A stretch of 64,000 nucleotides of DNA from Caldilineaceae bacterium (lineage in GTDB: Bacteria; Chloroflexota; Anaerolineae; Caldilineales; Caldilineaceae), in assembly GCA_020433455.1 (NCBI GenBank), contig JAGRCP010000037.1, positions 1 through 64,000 of the forward strand, in the 5' to 3' direction. Of this stretch, positions 11,467 through 22,261 are shown piece by piece. Position 1 is the stretch's first letter, and each line of letters opens with the position of its first letter. The position numbers and the translations under genes are program-made. The notes below the pieces were generated by a model. The model saw only the letters and a program-made list of their open reading frames with translations. It had not been told where the DNA came from and did no database searches.

Positions 11467-12681
11467 TCATGCTGAGCCGGTTGCCACATCGGCCAGCAGG
11501 TGAGCGATGTTGGCCGCGGCCTGGGGTTGAGCCAGCTCCCGGGCCGCCTGGGCCATGGCCGCGAGTTGCGCGCTATCCTTCAGCAGCGCCGTAGCGGTCG
11601 GCGCCAGCGTCTTTTCCAGCGTTTCATCTTCCAGCACCACCGCCGCACCGTGCTCCGCAAGTTGACGGGCGTTCTGGCGCTGATTGACGCCGGAAAAGGG
11701 CAGCGGAACCAAAATCGACGGCAGTCCCGTCACCGTGAATTCGCCCAGCGTGCTGGCCCCCGCCCGGGCGATGCTGAGATCCGCCGCAGCCAGGGCCTGG
11801 ACCATCTCTTCGTGGAGATAGGCAACCGGGTGATAGCGCTGTCCCATTTCCTCGTCCTGCCCTGCGGACAGTTGCGTCGCAGCAAACTCTTCGTAAAGAG
11901 GCCAATCCCGCGTCCCGACGATGTGCAGCACGTGGGCCAGGGGCGTCAGCTCCTGCAGTGACGCCCACGCGGCCCGGTTGATGCTGCGGGCTCCCTGACT
12001 GCCGCCCCAGATCAACGCCAGCGGTCGATCATCCAGCCCCTGGGGGTCGAGCCCCAGCGCCGTTGCTAACGCCTGACGGCTGGCCTGCTTGTTCGCCGCC
12101 GCTTCCACCAACTCCTGCCGGACGGGGTACCCCGTTACCACGGCCTTCCCCCGGGGCGCCTGCCCGCCGAAATAAGGGGCCGCCGCTGGAAAAGAAACGG
12201 CCACCCGCCGGGCGAAGCGGCTCATCAACTGGATGGACCAGCCCGGCTTCATGTCCGGCAGATAGACGACTACCGGCACGCGCTTTCTGCGACAGGCCGC
12301 TACCACGGGAGCGCACACGTAGCCCCCTGTAACCAGACAGACATCCGGTCCGAACCGCTCAATCGCGGCAAGACTGTCGCGTACGCCAGCGGTCATCAGG
12401 CCGGCGCTGCGCGCCATGCGCAGGGGGTTGACGCCCCGCATTTTGCCTGTGCGGATGCCCTGGTAGGCGATGTCCGCCCGCTCCACCAGCGCCCGCTCCA
12501 TGCCGTCCGTACTGCCCAGCCAGAGAACCTGATTAGGCGCGGCTGCGCGTTCTGCCGGCCCGGCCGGCGCTTGCCCGGCGGTGATTGGCTGATTGGCCGC
12601 GGCGCGTTCCAACTGTTCGGCTACCGCTAGCGCCGGATAGACGTGTCCGCCGCTTCCTCCACCCGAAATCAAAACTCGCAT
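11467..12681 (-). CDS. murG: Lipid II synthase MurG (GlcNAc transferase)
   Basis: Peripheral membrane glycosyltransferase (GT28) that adds GlcNAc to lipid I. The 404-residue product begins MRVLISGGGSGGHVYPALAVAEQL, the canonical MurG opening, so the ATG at 12681 is right. The C-terminal domain has LIWGGSQGARSIN and the UDP-GlcNAc site RAGASTLGEFTVTGLPSILVPLP. It is about 45 residues longer than typical MurG; an Ala/Pro/Gln-rich insert at residues 28-52 accounts for over half of this. The first 149 bp, including the insert, overlap the 3' end of ftsW in another frame. Confidence 0.96.
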   Translation of the reverse strand: MRVLISGGGSGGHVYPALAVAEQLERAAANQPITAGQAPAGPAERAAAPNQVLWLGSTDGMERALVERADIAYQGIRTGKMRGVNPLRMARSAGLMTAGVRDSLAAIERFGPDVCLVTGGYVCAPVVAACRRKRVPVVVYLPDMKPGWSIQLMSRFARRVAVSFPAAAPYFGGQAPRGKAVVTGYPVRQELVEAAANKQASRQALATALGLDPQGLDDRPLALIWGGSQGARSINRAAWASLQELTPLAHVLHIVGTRDWPLYEEFAATQLSAGQDEEMGQRYHPVAYLHEEMVQALAAADLSIARAGASTLGEFTVTGLPSILVPLPFSGVNQRQNARQLAEHGAAVVLEDETLEKTLAPTATALLKDSAQLAAMAQAARELAQPQAAANIAHLLADVATGSA

Positions 12682-13846
12682 AAGCCAGCTTTCCTCTCGC
12701 CGCCGGCGCGGTTATGCCGGGGCGAATCTGTTTACTGATGTTGAGCATAATCCCAATCGCGCCCAACGCAGTCAGGAGCGAACTGCCGCCGTAGCTGATA
12801 AAGGGCAGGGTGATGCCCGTCGGCGGGGCCACTGCCACCACGACCGCGGCATTGAGCACGGCCTGCAGGATTAGCAGCGCGGTAATGCCCGTGGCCAGCA
12901 ACATGCCGAAATTGTCCGGCGCGTTGAGGGCGATGCGTAAACCGCGGTACGCTAACACAGCAAAGAGCAAGATCACAAGCAGCGCACCCAGGAGTCCCAA
13001 CTCCTCGCCGATGATGGCAAAAATATTGTCGCTCCAGCTCAAGGGCAGGTAGCCCGGATATTTGGCTGCGCTGTTGCCCACGCCCACGCCCAATGGGCCG
13101 CCGTTGATAATCGCGCGTGCGCTCTGGGCGGACTGCCATTCTGCGCTCTCCAGAGGGTTGCGAATCGACATGACATAGCGCTCGATGCGCGCCCGGGCGT
13201 AGCCGTTGTAGCGGATAGCCAGGCCGAAGGTCGCGGCCGTACCCAATCCCACCAGGACGAGCTGGCGCAGCTCGGCCCCGGCAATGAAAAACATGATGGA
13301 CGCGGTAATGACGATGAGCAGCGCCGTGCTGATATCCGGCTGGGTGACAATCAGCACCGTCACCGCCCCCAGCAGTACGCTGAAGGGCAGCAGGCCCACG
13401 CGCACGTCCCGGATGCGCTCGCCCTTACTGGCCAGCCACGTGGCAATGTAAATGATGATAATAATCTTGGTCGGCTCGCTGGGCTGAATTGAACTGCCGA
13501 AAAGAAAGCGGGCCGATCCGTAAGTCTCTTTGCCGATGGCAATTACCGCGATGAGGCTGATCAGCCCCAATCCCATGAGCGGGATGCTGAAGCGCTCCCA
13601 AATCCGGTAGTCGATCCGCATGGCGATCAGGAGAGCGGCGATACCCAATACGCTCCATTGCACCTGTTTGGCGATGAAGTAGTAAGGCTGTTCATAGCCC
13701 AGACGTCCCTGGGCGAAGCTGGCGCTAAAGACCATGACCAATCCGAGCGTGAGCAGCGTAAAGACAACCGCTATCAGCCCCCAGTCGTAGGAGCCGCTGG
13801 AACGGGAAGCGGACTTTTGGGTTGATTTACGTGATGAAGAAGCCAC
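12533..13846 (-). CDS. ftsW: Septal peptidoglycan polymerase FtsW (SEDS family)
   Basis: Multipass SEDS glycosyltransferase that polymerises lipid II with its partner PBP. The 437-residue product has about ten transmembrane helices. The SEDS signature PFISYGGSSLLTALGAIGIMLNIS lies near residues 360-385. Beyond the fold, about 50 Arg/Gly/Ser-rich residues form a basic cytoplasmic tail, which is encoded by DNA shared with murG. The start is GTG at 13846, directly after the murD stop codon. The tail is unusual in length and composition and may be a by-product of a lost upstream stop. Confidence 0.95.
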   Translation of the reverse strand: MASSSRKSTQKSASRSSGSYDWGLIAVVFTLLTLGLVMVFSASFAQGRLGYEQPYYFIAKQVQWSVLGIAALLIAMRIDYRIWERFSIPLMGLGLISLIAVIAIGKETYGSARFLFGSSIQPSEPTKIIIIIYIATWLASKGERIRDVRVGLLPFSVLLGAVTVLIVTQPDISTALLIVITASIMFFIAGAELRQLVLVGLGTAATFGLAIRYNGYARARIERYVMSIRNPLESAEWQSAQSARAIINGGPLGVGVGNSAAKYPGYLPLSWSDNIFAIIGEELGLLGALLVILLFAVLAYRGLRIALNAPDNFGMLLATGITALLILQAVLNAAVVVAVAPPTGITLPFISYGGSSLLTALGAIGIMLNISKQIRPGITAPAARGKLAYASFDFGWRKRRTRLSGASGSRTVGTRRGQSANHRRASAGRAGRTRSRA

Positions 13847-15385
13847 TTATGCCTGCCTGACCGGCGCGGGGGCCGTTTGATTAACCAATGCTCGAAAATG
13901 TTCGCCCCGCTCCTCAAAGTCCCGATAGGCGTCATAACTTGTCCCGCCGGGCGACAGCAGAACGATGCTTTGGGGCGTGGCCGTCCGTTGCGCCAGGCTG
14001 ACCGCCTCATCCAGCCGCTGGACCAACGCGCAGGTGGGCGCTTTACGCTTCGTCGCCTCCGCCCGATCCTGCACCAGGCGCACGATCATGGGGCCGGCGT
14101 CGCCGAAGCCGATGAGCATACTCACCCGGTCCACCACCAGGTCGGCAAATTCCCGCCAGGGCAGATTCTTGTCTTTGCCGCCGGCCAGCAGGATGAGCTT
14201 GGTTTCGTCGCCGGAGAAGCTGCGCAGCGCGGCCGCGGCCCGCTCGGGCGACGTGGCGATGCTGTCGTTGATCCAGGTAACGCCGCCCTCCCGCGCCACG
14301 ACCTCCAGGCGGTGGGGCACGCCGGCGAACGTCTGGGCCACCCGGCTGATGGCGGCCAGGCCCGCGCCCGCGGCCTGACTGATGACCGCCGCCGCCAGCA
14401 GATTGCCCAGATTGTGGTCGCCCCGCAGGCGCACTTCGCTGCGCCGGCAGATGAGCTTGCCGTCCAGCAGCAGGCGATTGGCGTCAAGCCAGCCGCCCCG
14501 CCGCAGGGGTTGCAGCCGGCTGTAGCCCAGACAGTCGGTCTGATTGGCCGTCAGCGCTTGCCGCATGGCGCGCAGCGGTTCATCCAATCTCCATTCCGCT
14601 GGCAGCGCCGGCGGATTGGCGCTGCCCAATAAGCGCCCGGTTACGCTGTTGGCGGCGTTGAAAACCGCGGTTTTGCCCGGCGGCATAACCCGCAGCAGGT
14701 TGAATTTTGCCTCCGCATAGGCGCGCATATCCGGATGACGATCCAGATGGTTGGGCGTAACGTTTAAAACAGCGGTCACGTCAGGGCCGATACCCGTTAA
14801 TTCGCCCCAGGCCAGGGCCGGGTCAAACAGCTCAAGCTGGAAACTGCTTAGCTCCAGCACCATGGGCTCACCCGGTTGGATGGCGTGAAGTCGGTCAATG
14901 AGGGGAACGCCGATGTTGCCGCCTACATGGGCGTTGAGTCCCGCGGCGGTCAGCATTTCGCCGACGAGCGTCGTGGTGGTCGTCTTGCCGCTGCTCCCCG
15001 TGATCCCCACAATGGGGCCGAGTCCCTTCTCCCGTGCAAGCTGCATGGTGAGCAGAACGTCGTTGCTCAGGGGGATGTCCCGGGCAATGGCGGCCTGCAC
15101 AAAATCAATCTGAGTCGGAACGCCGCCGCTCAGGCAGAGGAGATCGCAATTATCCAGCAACCCGGGCGGATGGCCGCCCAGGGCCGTCTCCACGGGCAAG
15201 TCGCCCAAAGCGGTTAGTTCGGCCGCGCGTGCGTCCGCGCCGGCCCGATCGCTGATAATGACCCGCGCGCCCTGTTCCACAAAGAAGCGCGCCAGGGCCA
15301 GCCCCTGGCGACCCAGGCCCAGGATAACGACTTTCTTGTCGGCAAAGCGATTCTCTTCCTGCGTCCGTTTTTCGGCTGCCGTCAC
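13847..15385 (-). CDS. murD: UDP-N-acetylmuramoylalanine--D-glutamate ligase MurD
   Basis: ATP-dependent ligase adding D-glutamate to UDP-MurNAc-L-Ala. I place the start at the GTG at 15385, whose GTGA overlaps the mraY stop by 4 bp; the open frame runs further upstream but only inside mraY. The 512-residue product has the N-terminal nucleotide fold [17 protein letters not shown], the P-loop [19 protein letters not shown] at about residue 125, and the Mur-ligase motifs [10 protein letters not shown] and [11 protein letters not shown]. It is somewhat longer than typical MurD (about 450), with loops in the middle domain. Confidence 0.95.
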   Translation of the reverse strand: MTAAEKRTQEENRFADKKVVILGLGRQGLALARFFVEQGARVIISDRAGADARAAELTALGDLPVETALGGHPPGLLDNCDLLCLSGGVPTQIDFVQAAIARDIPLSNDVLLTMQLAREKGLGPIVGITGSSGKTTTTTLVGEMLTAAGLNAHVGGNIGVPLIDRLHAIQPGEPMVLELSSFQLELFDPALAWGELTGIGPDVTAVLNVTPNHLDRHPDMRAYAEAKFNLLRVMPPGKTAVFNAANSVTGRLLGSANPPALPAEWRLDEPLRAMRQALTANQTDCLGYSRLQPLRRGGWLDANRLLLDGKLICRRSEVRLRGDHNLGNLLAAAVISQAAGAGLAAISRVAQTFAGVPHRLEVVAREGGVTWINDSIATSPERAAAALRSFSGDETKLILLAGGKDKNLPWREFADLVVDRVSMLIGFGDAGPMIVRLVQDRAEATKRKAPTCALVQRLDEAVSLAQRTATPQSIVLLSPGGTSYDAYRDFEERGEHFRALVNQTAPAPVRQA

Positions 15386-16398
15386 GATTGGGTTCCCCAA
15401 ATTTGTAGAGCGACGCCCAACATGCCGCTCAATACGCTGACGATCCAGAACCGTTCTTTTACCTGCATTTCGCTCCACCCCAACAATTCAAAATGATGGT
15501 GGAGCGGGGTCATCTTGAAAACCCGCCGCCCTTCGCCGTAGAGGCGGCGGGTCAGCTTGAAGTAGCTCACCTGAATGATGACGCTCAGCGCTTCGGCCAC
15601 AAAGACAAACCCCACCACCGGCAGGAGCAGCCACTGGCCGGTCATAACCGAGACCAGTCCCAGGGTTGCGCCCAGGGCCAGGCTGCCCGTGTCGCCCATG
15701 AAGAGCTGGGCCGGATAGGCGTTGAACCAGAGGAAGGCCAGCAGCGCCCCCACCACGGTAAAGCAGAAGGCGGTGAGGTAGACCTGGTTCTGCAAAAACG
15801 CAATCACGCCGTAGCAGGCGAAGGCGACGCTGGCAATGCTGCCGGCTAGGCTGTCCAGCCCGTCGGTCAGGTTGACGGCGTTGCTGAAGCCTACAATGAT
15901 GAAAATTGTTATCGGAATGATCCACGCGCCGATGCGAAAAAAGTCCGGATAACCCGGCACGCCCACATAATCCCAGTGGGGCGGACCGTAGTAGAGCACC
16001 AGCGCCAAAATTGTGGCGAAGAGCAACTGAAAGCCGCTCTTCATGCGCGCGCTCATGCCTTCGCCCTGGCCGCGGATGCCCTTGACCCCCTGCCAGTCGT
16101 CAACCGCGCCCAGAAGCGCATGTGAGCCCAGGCAGAAGAAGAGGAGCAGGGTGCTCTGGCCGATGGCGTTCAGGCCCCACAAGTTGACGATGTTGAGCAG
16201 GCCCGTGATCAGCAAAACAGGCAGCACGATGAGAAAGCCGCCCATGGTGGGCGTACCCGTTTTGACCTGATGACGGTCCGGCTGTTCGATACGAATTTGC
16301 TTGCCGATGCCCCGTTGCTTCAGCAAGTGGATGAGCGGGCCGCCAAAAAAGACGGCAATAAAGAAGCTCACCGTACCCAACGTCAACGCTCGCGCCAT
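15382..16398 (-). CDS. mraY: Phospho-N-acetylmuramoyl-pentapeptide transferase MraY
   Basis: Integral membrane enzyme that makes lipid I from UDP-MurNAc-pentapeptide and undecaprenyl phosphate. The 338-residue product has about ten helices. It shows the family motifs KTGTPTMGG (about residue 47), [16 protein letters not shown] (about 175), [11 protein letters not shown] (about 235) and the histidine cluster PLHHHFE (about 295). The ATG at 16398 fits the family start. It overlaps murD by 4 bp, so the two are translationally coupled. Confidence 0.97.
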   Translation of the reverse strand: MARALTLGTVSFFIAVFFGGPLIHLLKQRGIGKQIRIEQPDRHQVKTGTPTMGGFLIVLPVLLITGLLNIVNLWGLNAIGQSTLLLFFCLGSHALLGAVDDWQGVKGIRGQGEGMSARMKSGFQLLFATILALVLYYGPPHWDYVGVPGYPDFFRIGAWIIPITIFIIVGFSNAVNLTDGLDSLAGSIASVAFACYGVIAFLQNQVYLTAFCFTVVGALLAFLWFNAYPAQLFMGDTGSLALGATLGLVSVMTGQWLLLPVVGFVFVAEALSVIIQVSYFKLTRRLYGEGRRVFKMTPLHHHFELLGWSEMQVKERFWIVSVLSGMLGVALQIWGTQS

Positions 16399-16466
16399 AA
16401 ATCACCCTTACCGGATTGAGGCGTGTGTGCTGCGTAAAGCGCGATTTTATATCGCGCAACGCATGC

Positions 16467-17987
16467 TCACGCCTCGGAAATCACAATTTCGTTAACCACG
16501 TCTTCCATGCCGATGGCCCGACTGCCTTTGACCAGCACTACGTCATCCGCGGCCAAAAGCGCTTGCAGAAGGGCAATGGCCGCGTCCGCGTCCGGCGCAT
16601 GGTGCAATTGGGACGCTGGATATCCGACCTCTCTGGCTTCCCGCCCAATGGCTTCGCCCAACTCGCCTACGGTAACCAGCATGTCCGCGACGTCCGCGAC
16701 GCGTCGGCCCACCAGGCGATGACCCTCATCGGTAAATTGACCCAGCTCCAGCATGTCGCCCAGGACGGCTACCCGCCGCCCCGGGCCTGCGGGCGTCAGG
16801 TCGGCCAGCAGGTTGAGCGCGGCGACGGTACTGGCCGGGCTGGCGTTGTACGTGTCGTCGATGATGGTGCTGCCGTTGATGCCGGGCATGACCACCAAGC
16901 GGAGCTGGCCCGGAATATTCTGGATGCCCGTGACGATTTCGTCCCAGCCCAATCCTTCCACCAGCCCCACGGCTGCCGCGCGTAGTGCCGTGTGGACGCT
17001 ATGGCGTCCCAGCAGCGGCGCCCGCACGTGGAGCGATTCAACGCTTCCGTCGCTGCGGCGATGATGGAAGCGGAAGCGAATGCCGTCCATGCCCGCGCTC
17101 TCGATTTCGTCGGCCCACAGGTCCGCCTCATCGTCCAGCCCGTAGCGAAAAACGCGCGCCCGGGTCAGTTCGGCCATGGCCCGCACCCGTTCATCGTCCC
17201 AGTTCAGGATGGCGACGCCGCCTTCTTCCTCCGGCGGGAGCGCACGGACCAGCTCAGCTTTGGCCGACTGGATGCGCTCCATGGAGCCGAGGCGACCCAA
17301 GTGGCTGGGACCGATGTTGGTGATGACGCCTACATGAGGACGGGCCAGCTCGCACAAGCGGGCGATTTCTCCCACGTCATACATGCCCATCTCCAGTACG
17401 GCCCGCTCGTGACTTGTGTTCAGCCCCAGGAGCGTCAATGGCAGCCCCTCTTCGCTGTTGAGGTTGCCGGGATTGGCCAGCGTGATGAAGCGCCGGCGCA
17501 TGACCGAAGCCGCCACTTCTTTTGTGCTGGTCTTGCCCACACTGCCGGTGATGGCGATAACGCGCAGCGTTTCCTGCGTGCGGTGAAGGCGCTGAAAGCC
17601 GCCCGCGCTCTGGAGCGCTTCCACCGCGCTGTCAACCAGATAGACGATGGGCGTATGTCGGGTCGCGTGCTCCGGCAGCTTGATGCGCAGGGCCCAACGC
17701 CCCCGAGTACAGTCGATGACCGCGGCTCCGTGTTCGGTCGCCTGCTCTCGCCCCTGCACCTCGCAGATGACGGCGCCGGCGCCCGCTTCCAGCGCAGCGT
17801 TGATGAATGCATGACCGTCGACGCGGCGCCCCCTGAGCGCCACAAAGAGGTCGCCCGCTTCCACTGCCCGGCTGTCCAGCGTGGCCCGGTGGATGGGCGT
17901 GGCGGTCAGCGCCATGGGCGGCAGCTCGCCGGTGAGCGCCTGCCAAAGCGTATGCTGCGTAACGCAGCTGGGAACTGTAGCCGTCAT
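16467..17987 (-). CDS. murF: UDP-MurNAc-tripeptide--D-Ala-D-Ala ligase MurF
   Basis: Adds the D-Ala-D-Ala dipeptide made by Ddl to UDP-MurNAc-tripeptide. The 506-residue product has the N-terminal Mur substrate domain ([18 protein letters not shown], about 33-50), the P-loop [13 protein letters not shown] at about residue 145, then [17 protein letters not shown] and the C-terminal domain with [11 protein letters not shown]. It starts 3 nt after the stop codon of the upstream PBP gene (TAG, gcc, ATG), so the pair is co-transcribed. Confidence 0.96.
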   Translation of the reverse strand: MTATVPSCVTQHTLWQALTGELPPMALTATPIHRATLDSRAVEAGDLFVALRGRRVDGHAFINAALEAGAGAVICEVQGREQATEHGAAVIDCTRGRWALRIKLPEHATRHTPIVYLVDSAVEALQSAGGFQRLHRTQETLRVIAITGSVGKTSTKEVAASVMRRRFITLANPGNLNSEEGLPLTLLGLNTSHERAVLEMGMYDVGEIARLCELARPHVGVITNIGPSHLGRLGSMERIQSAKAELVRALPPEEEGGVAILNWDDERVRAMAELTRARVFRYGLDDEADLWADEIESAGMDGIRFRFHHRRSDGSVESLHVRAPLLGRHSVHTALRAAAVGLVEGLGWDEIVTGIQNIPGQLRLVVMPGINGSTIIDDTYNASPASTVAALNLLADLTPAGPGRRVAVLGDMLELGQFTDEGHRLVGRRVADVADMLVTVGELGEAIGREAREVGYPASQLHHAPDADAAIALLQALLAADDVVLVKGSRAIGMEDVVNEIVISEA

Positions 17988-17990
17988 GGC

Positions 17991-19919
17991 CTACTGTCCT
18001 CCCGTATCGATTGCCAAGGCGCCGGGATGAAGCTCGTGGAGGCCGGCGGCCGCGGTTTCACCCAGCCTCACCTCATCGGGCGGAATGTTCAGGTAGTTCA
18101 GATAGCGCTGGGTAACCCGGGCAAAAGTCGGGGCCGCGGTGTAGGCTGCCCATTGGCTGATGGCCGGGTTGGGCCGATCCAGCTTGACCAGGACGACCAA
18201 CTGGGGATCATCTACCGGGACGAAACCCACAAAAGTCGTGATGGTCTCGTCTTCGGTATAGCCCTCTTCTGTGGGAATCTGGGCCGTACCCGTCTTGCCC
18301 GCTACCGCGTAGCCGGAAATACGCGCGGCTTTGATGCCCGTGTCCACGGCATAGGTCATTAGCTCCGTCATCTTCTGCGCGGTTTCAGGCGTAACAGCCT
18401 GGCGCGCGACGGTGGGTTGGGTGAAATAAACATCCTCTCCTGCGACCCGGGCATTGACCAGATACGGTCGCATATAGCGTCCCTGATTGGCGATGGTGGC
18501 GACAGCGCTGATCATTTGGAGAGGCGTGACGGCCAGCCCCTGACCAAAGCTGTTGGCCGCCAGGTCTGAGACGCTCCAATTGGGGTCGCCGGGCGACTTA
18601 ATCAGGCCGCCCACTTCGCCGGCCAAATCGACGCCGGTGGGCTGGCCAAAGCCGAAGCGACGCACATAATGGTAGAAGTCTTCGGTGCCCAGCTTTTGCG
18701 CTACCTGAACCGTCACCACATTGAGCGAACGAGCCAGGGCGTCCGCCAGCGTAAGGCGGCCGTACTGTCCCCGATTGCTGTTAAAAAAGACGCGTCCGCC
18801 CACGGCAATGGAGCCCGTGTCGGTAAAAATCATGGTGGGCGTAATCACGCCTGTATCCATGGCCGCGGCCATGGTAATGATCTTGAAAATAGAGCCCGGC
18901 TCGTATTGCAGATTGGTGGCCGGATTCGCAAAAGTCTCCGTCTCGGCGTCGGCAAAGTGGTTGGGGTCATATGTGGGCGCATTGGCCAGAGCCAGGATTT
19001 CACCCGTGCGCGGGTCCATGGCGATGATGGATCCGCTTTGGGCTTCAAAATAGCGCAGAGCGTAATCAAGTTCTTCTTCGGCGATCCACTGCATGGTGCG
19101 ATCCAGCGTCAGGGCCAGGTCCCTGTGCTCGGCCGAAGGCAGGTAGCGGCGGGTCGCTGCGGGTAAATCCGCCAGCGTGCCGTTGGGGCGGCCCGGCAGC
19201 CCTACGCCGTTGTGATTGAGAAAGGCGTTATAGTAACTTTCCAGCCCATAGTGGCCGACTCGCCCGGCCCCGGTGACGGCGTCGACGCCGACAAAGCCGG
19301 TGACATGGGCGGTGAGCGGCCCTTCCGGATAGTAGCGTCGGGGCGATGTGGAGACGAGAATCTGTTCAAAGGGCGAATATTCAGCCCCGCCCTGGTTGTT
19401 TTCCGCCTCCAACGCGGCCATGTAGCTAATCAAGGGCTGGGCCTCCTCAAACGTTAAGTCCTTAATCAGAATGCAATAGGCGTCGTCCTGAGCGTCTTCA
19501 AGGATCGCCAGCAGCGGTTGCTGGTCGAAGCCCAGAATTTCGCTTAGCGTCGTCGCAACAAAGATGCGCTCTTCGGGCTCCAGATTGTTGGGCGTGGCGC
19601 TGACGTCATAGTAGTAGCGGTCGAGCCCCAAAATGTTGCCGTGACGGTCAACGATTGCGCCCCGCGCCGGCTCCGCTCCAGCCGCATAAGCGGTCTCTAT
19701 GCCCTGATCGGCAAAAAGCTGGTAGGAGAGCAGGCGGAGCAGGATGATGAGCGTCGCCACGCCGAAGATGACGCCAATTGCGCCAAAACGCCAAGAAGCG
19801 CCCGCGGTGCGGGCGATCAGGGGCGTGCGTTCCTCATCTTGAGACGCTCTTTCCGGATGCGATTCATCCAGAGGTCGGGGGGACGCCTCTGGATGGGGAG
19901 TGACGGGTGATTGATTCAT
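17991..19919 (-). CDS. ftsI: Septal class B penicillin-binding protein (FtsI/PBP2B type)
   Basis: Membrane-anchored DD-transpeptidase that cross-links septal peptidoglycan with FtsW. The 642-residue product has one N-terminal helix at about 45-65 (GAIGVIFGVATLIILLRLL). The dimerisation domain follows, and the transpeptidase runs from about 275. Active-site motifs are present: SIFK (serine of S-x-x-K, in YEPGSIFKIITMAAAMD), SLN in ARSLNVVTVQ, and KTGT in AGKTGTAQIP. A short tail follows and there are no PASTA domains. It lies between the ftsL-like gene and murF, as expected for ftsI. Confidence 0.94.
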   Translation of the reverse strand: MNQSPVTPHPEASPRPLDESHPERASQDEERTPLIARTAGASWRFGAIGVIFGVATLIILLRLLSYQLFADQGIETAYAAGAEPARGAIVDRHGNILGLDRYYYDVSATPNNLEPEERIFVATTLSEILGFDQQPLLAILEDAQDDAYCILIKDLTFEEAQPLISYMAALEAENNQGGAEYSPFEQILVSTSPRRYYPEGPLTAHVTGFVGVDAVTGAGRVGHYGLESYYNAFLNHNGVGLPGRPNGTLADLPAATRRYLPSAEHRDLALTLDRTMQWIAEEELDYALRYFEAQSGSIIAMDPRTGEILALANAPTYDPNHFADAETETFANPATNLQYEPGSIFKIITMAAAMDTGVITPTMIFTDTGSIAVGGRVFFNSNRGQYGRLTLADALARSLNVVTVQVAQKLGTEDFYHYVRRFGFGQPTGVDLAGEVGGLIKSPGDPNWSVSDLAANSFGQGLAVTPLQMISAVATIANQGRYMRPYLVNARVAGEDVYFTQPTVARQAVTPETAQKMTELMTYAVDTGIKAARISGYAVAGKTGTAQIPTEEGYTEDETITTFVGFVPVDDPQLVVLVKLDRPNPAISQWAAYTAAPTFARVTQRYLNYLNIPPDEVRLGETAAAGLHELHPGALAIDTGGQ

Positions 19920-19976
19920 TGGTTTCTCTGCACAACTTGACCCGATTCAGCGCACATAAAGCGTCGTGCCGTCAGG

Positions 19977-20624
19977 TTATCTGCGCAACCGCTCGCGCAG
20001 AGCCGTGAAGCGCGCCCCCATGCTTGCCTGCCAGTGGCGTAAACGGGCTTCGGTTGCCGTGCGCCAGCGGGTTGTCGCCTCTGTGGCCCGGGCTTGCATG
20101 ACGGCCCGTTCCGACAGGGTCGGCAGGCGTTCCCGCCATTGCGCATTCGGCGTCTGCGCCGCTGCCGGCAGCGGCGGCTGAATGGCGATCTCGACCGCGG
20201 GTTCGGTAATGGTCAGAGGCTCCTGGCTTGCGTTGGCAGCCTGGGGCTGCACGTAGCGTCGCTCCGTTGTGAAGGCGTATCCTTCCGCCTGCCCTCGCTG
20301 CATCATGTCATCAACGGATGTGGTCAGCGAAGTCACATAGATGATCTCGTTATTAGCTTGTTCGACGCGTGTAATCTGGGCGTCGAATTGCCGGATTGTC
20401 AGTCGCGCGTCCAAAATCTGCACGGCCAGGATCAAGTGGATGCTCAACGCCCCGGCAATCGTCAGAATCGCCAGGCCGTAGAGCGCAAATTCCCGCCCCG
20501 TTTCAGGCAGGCGCGCTGCCTCACGTAGAGCCGTACGCCAATCGCCCTGAAGCGGATCTGACCAACTATCGCTTAATTCGGCCGCCCGTGACGAAAGGGT
20601 CGGCATACTCCCGCGTTGCAGCAT
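19977..20624 (-). CDS. ftsL: FtsL-like septum formation protein
   Basis: A 215-residue single-pass membrane protein. Cytoplasmic residues 1-45 are followed by a helix at about 47-68 (LYGLAILTIAGALSIHLIL) and then a coiled-coil-like segment at about 70-100 (RQFDAQITRVEQANNEIIYVTS). A Gln/Pro-rich region and an Arg-rich C terminus follow. FtsL is poorly conserved; the call rests on topology, the coiled coil, and position between rsmH and ftsI. The C-terminal region of about 90 residues past the coiled coil is longer than in most FtsL proteins. Confidence 0.75.
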   Translation of the reverse strand: MLQRGSMPTLSSRAAELSDSWSDPLQGDWRTALREAARLPETGREFALYGLAILTIAGALSIHLILAVQILDARLTIRQFDAQITRVEQANNEIIYVTSLTTSVDDMMQRGQAEGYAFTTERRYVQPQAANASQEPLTITEPAVEIAIQPPLPAAAQTPNAQWRERLPTLSERAVMQARATEATTRWRTATEARLRHWQASMGARFTALRERLRR

Positions 20625-20700
20625 CGTAAGCTCTCGGCTTTCTCTGGGGGGTGCTGTGAGGGATGGGTGTTAGCTTGTTGAGGCCCTTGCGGACCGGCGA

Positions 20701-21666
20701 TCACGCATGCGCCCGTGCAGCAATACGTAATTTGGCAGAGCGGCTGCGGGGGTTGACCGCGGCTTCCGCTTCGCTTGCGGTGACGGGTTTGCGTGTCACC
20801 AATTCCAGGGTTGCGGTCCGTTCATGTCCGCCGTAAAGATGGGTCGGATCGGGCACATAGGTCCGCGCTTCTTGCTGCATCCACTGCTTGACGATTCTGT
20901 CTTCCAGACTATGAAAGCTGATGACCGCCAATCGTCCGCCGGGCCGCAGCAATGCCAGGCAGTCGGGTAATGTCTCTTGTAAATGTTCCAGCTCCCGGTT
21001 GACCGCAATGCGCAGGGCCTGAAAAGTCTTTGTGGCCGGATGGATGCGCTTGCCCCGCCGTCCGCCCACGGCCCGACTTACGGCTTCAGCCAATTCGCCT
21101 GTCGTGGCGATGGGCCGGCTGTTCACCAGGTAACGGGCGATACGCCGGCTGCGATGCTCTTCTCCGTACTGATAGAGGAGATCGGCCAGATCTTGCTCCG
21201 CCCATTCGTTAACAATGTCGGCGGCGCTTATTCCTTGCGTAGGGTCAAAGCGCATGTCAAGCGGTCCGTCCTGGGAAAAGGAAAAGCCCCGCTCCGGCGT
21301 CTCGAGCTGAAAGCTGCTCAGCCCCAGGTCCAGCAGAATTGCGTCTACGGCGGTAAAGCCGTATGCAATGGCCGTCGCCCGGATTTCGACAAAGTTGACG
21401 CCTGCGATGACCAAGCGCCCGTTTGCAACCAGTTCGGCCTGCCGCCGGGTGACTCGCTGTACAGCGGCCGGGTCGGCATCCAGTCCCAGCACGCGTCCAT
21501 CGGGCGCTGACGCCGCCAGCATGGCGGCCGTATGCCCGCCGCCGCCCAGGGTCCCGTCGATGATGCGCATGCCCGGCCCAATGGCCAAACCGGCCAATAC
21601 CTCTTCCAGCAGAACCGGAATGTGTTGCGCTTCAGGCGGATCGGGCGCTATGCTGCCGGTCGTCAT
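20701..21666 (-). CDS. rsmH: 16S rRNA (cytosine1402-N4)-methyltransferase RsmH
   Basis: SAM-dependent enzyme methylating C1402 of 16S rRNA. The 321-residue product opens with [13 protein letters not shown], followed by the SAM-binding loop [45 protein letters not shown] and the C-terminal [11 protein letters not shown] are all hallmark RsmH segments. It starts 23 bp after mraZ, the usual mraZ-rsmH pairing, and should share the MraZ-controlled promoter. Confidence 0.97.
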   Translation of the reverse strand: MTTGSIAPDPPEAQHIPVLLEEVLAGLAIGPGMRIIDGTLGGGGHTAAMLAASAPDGRVLGLDADPAAVQRVTRRQAELVANGRLVIAGVNFVEIRATAIAYGFTAVDAILLDLGLSSFQLETPERGFSFSQDGPLDMRFDPTQGISAADIVNEWAEQDLADLLYQYGEEHRSRRIARYLVNSRPIATTGELAEAVSRAVGGRRGKRIHPATKTFQALRIAVNRELEHLQETLPDCLALLRPGGRLAVISFHSLEDRIVKQWMQQEARTYVPDPTHLYGGHERTATLELVTRKPVTASEAEAAVNPRSRSAKLRIAARAHA

Positions 21667-21689
21667 GAGTCATGCAATGCCCGGCCGCG

Positions 21690-22121
21690 CTAGACGCCCA
21701 GCGCAGCGAAAAATTCCGCGTCTATATCGTCATCCAGCTTTTGCAGAACCTGCTCATCCCACTCGGCGGGATTCCACAATTCGATATAGCTGTCCATGCC
21801 CGCGACCATCACTTCGGCGTCAATGCGGGCGAATTCCCGCAGGCGTTGGCTGACCAGGACGCGGCCCTGCTTGTCCGGCTTCAAGTCTTCGGCGGCGCTG
21901 AAGAGAACGCGCCGCAAGAGGGCCGTACGTCGATCGGTCAGGGGCAACGTTTTAATTTTCTCTGTGAGCGTCGTCCATTCGGTCATGGGCATCAGCAACA
22001 GGCAGCGATCGGACGGATTGCGCGTAACGACCAGGCCCGCGGCCAACTGATCCCGAAACTTGGCCGGAATCGTCAGCCGCCCTTTGCTGTCCAAAGTGTG
22101 TACAAACTCGCCCAGAAACAC
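21690..22121 (-). CDS. mraZ: Transcriptional regulator MraZ
   Basis: AbrB-fold DNA-binding protein that represses its own dcw operon. I choose the GTG at 22121, giving a 143-residue protein that begins in the family style (M)FLGEFVHTLDSKGRLTIPAKFRDQL, with AAGGA about 8 nt upstream; a TTG seven codons earlier is also open. The two SpoVT/AbrB-like halves show the repeated D-x-K/Q-G-R-x-x-(I/V) motif: DSKGRLTIP and DKQGRVLVSQ. Its predicted operator lies at 22262-22286. Confidence 0.96.
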   Translation of the reverse strand: MFLGEFVHTLDSKGRLTIPAKFRDQLAAGLVVTRNPSDRCLLLMPMTEWTTLTEKIKTLPLTDRRTALLRRVLFSAAEDLKPDKQGRVLVSQRLREFARIDAEVMVAGMDSYIELWNPAEWDEQVLQKLDDDIDAEFFAALGV

Positions 22122-22261
22122 GCTGTTCGTCCTTGGTGGCAATAAAATAGCGGTAAAGATGGGAAGGTCGGTTCACCTTTTTCCCAAATTACCCAAACTG
22201 CAAGATATCCGCGTTAAAATTCCACTTTGTGGGCTAAAATAGCCAAAATTAGGAAAATTTA

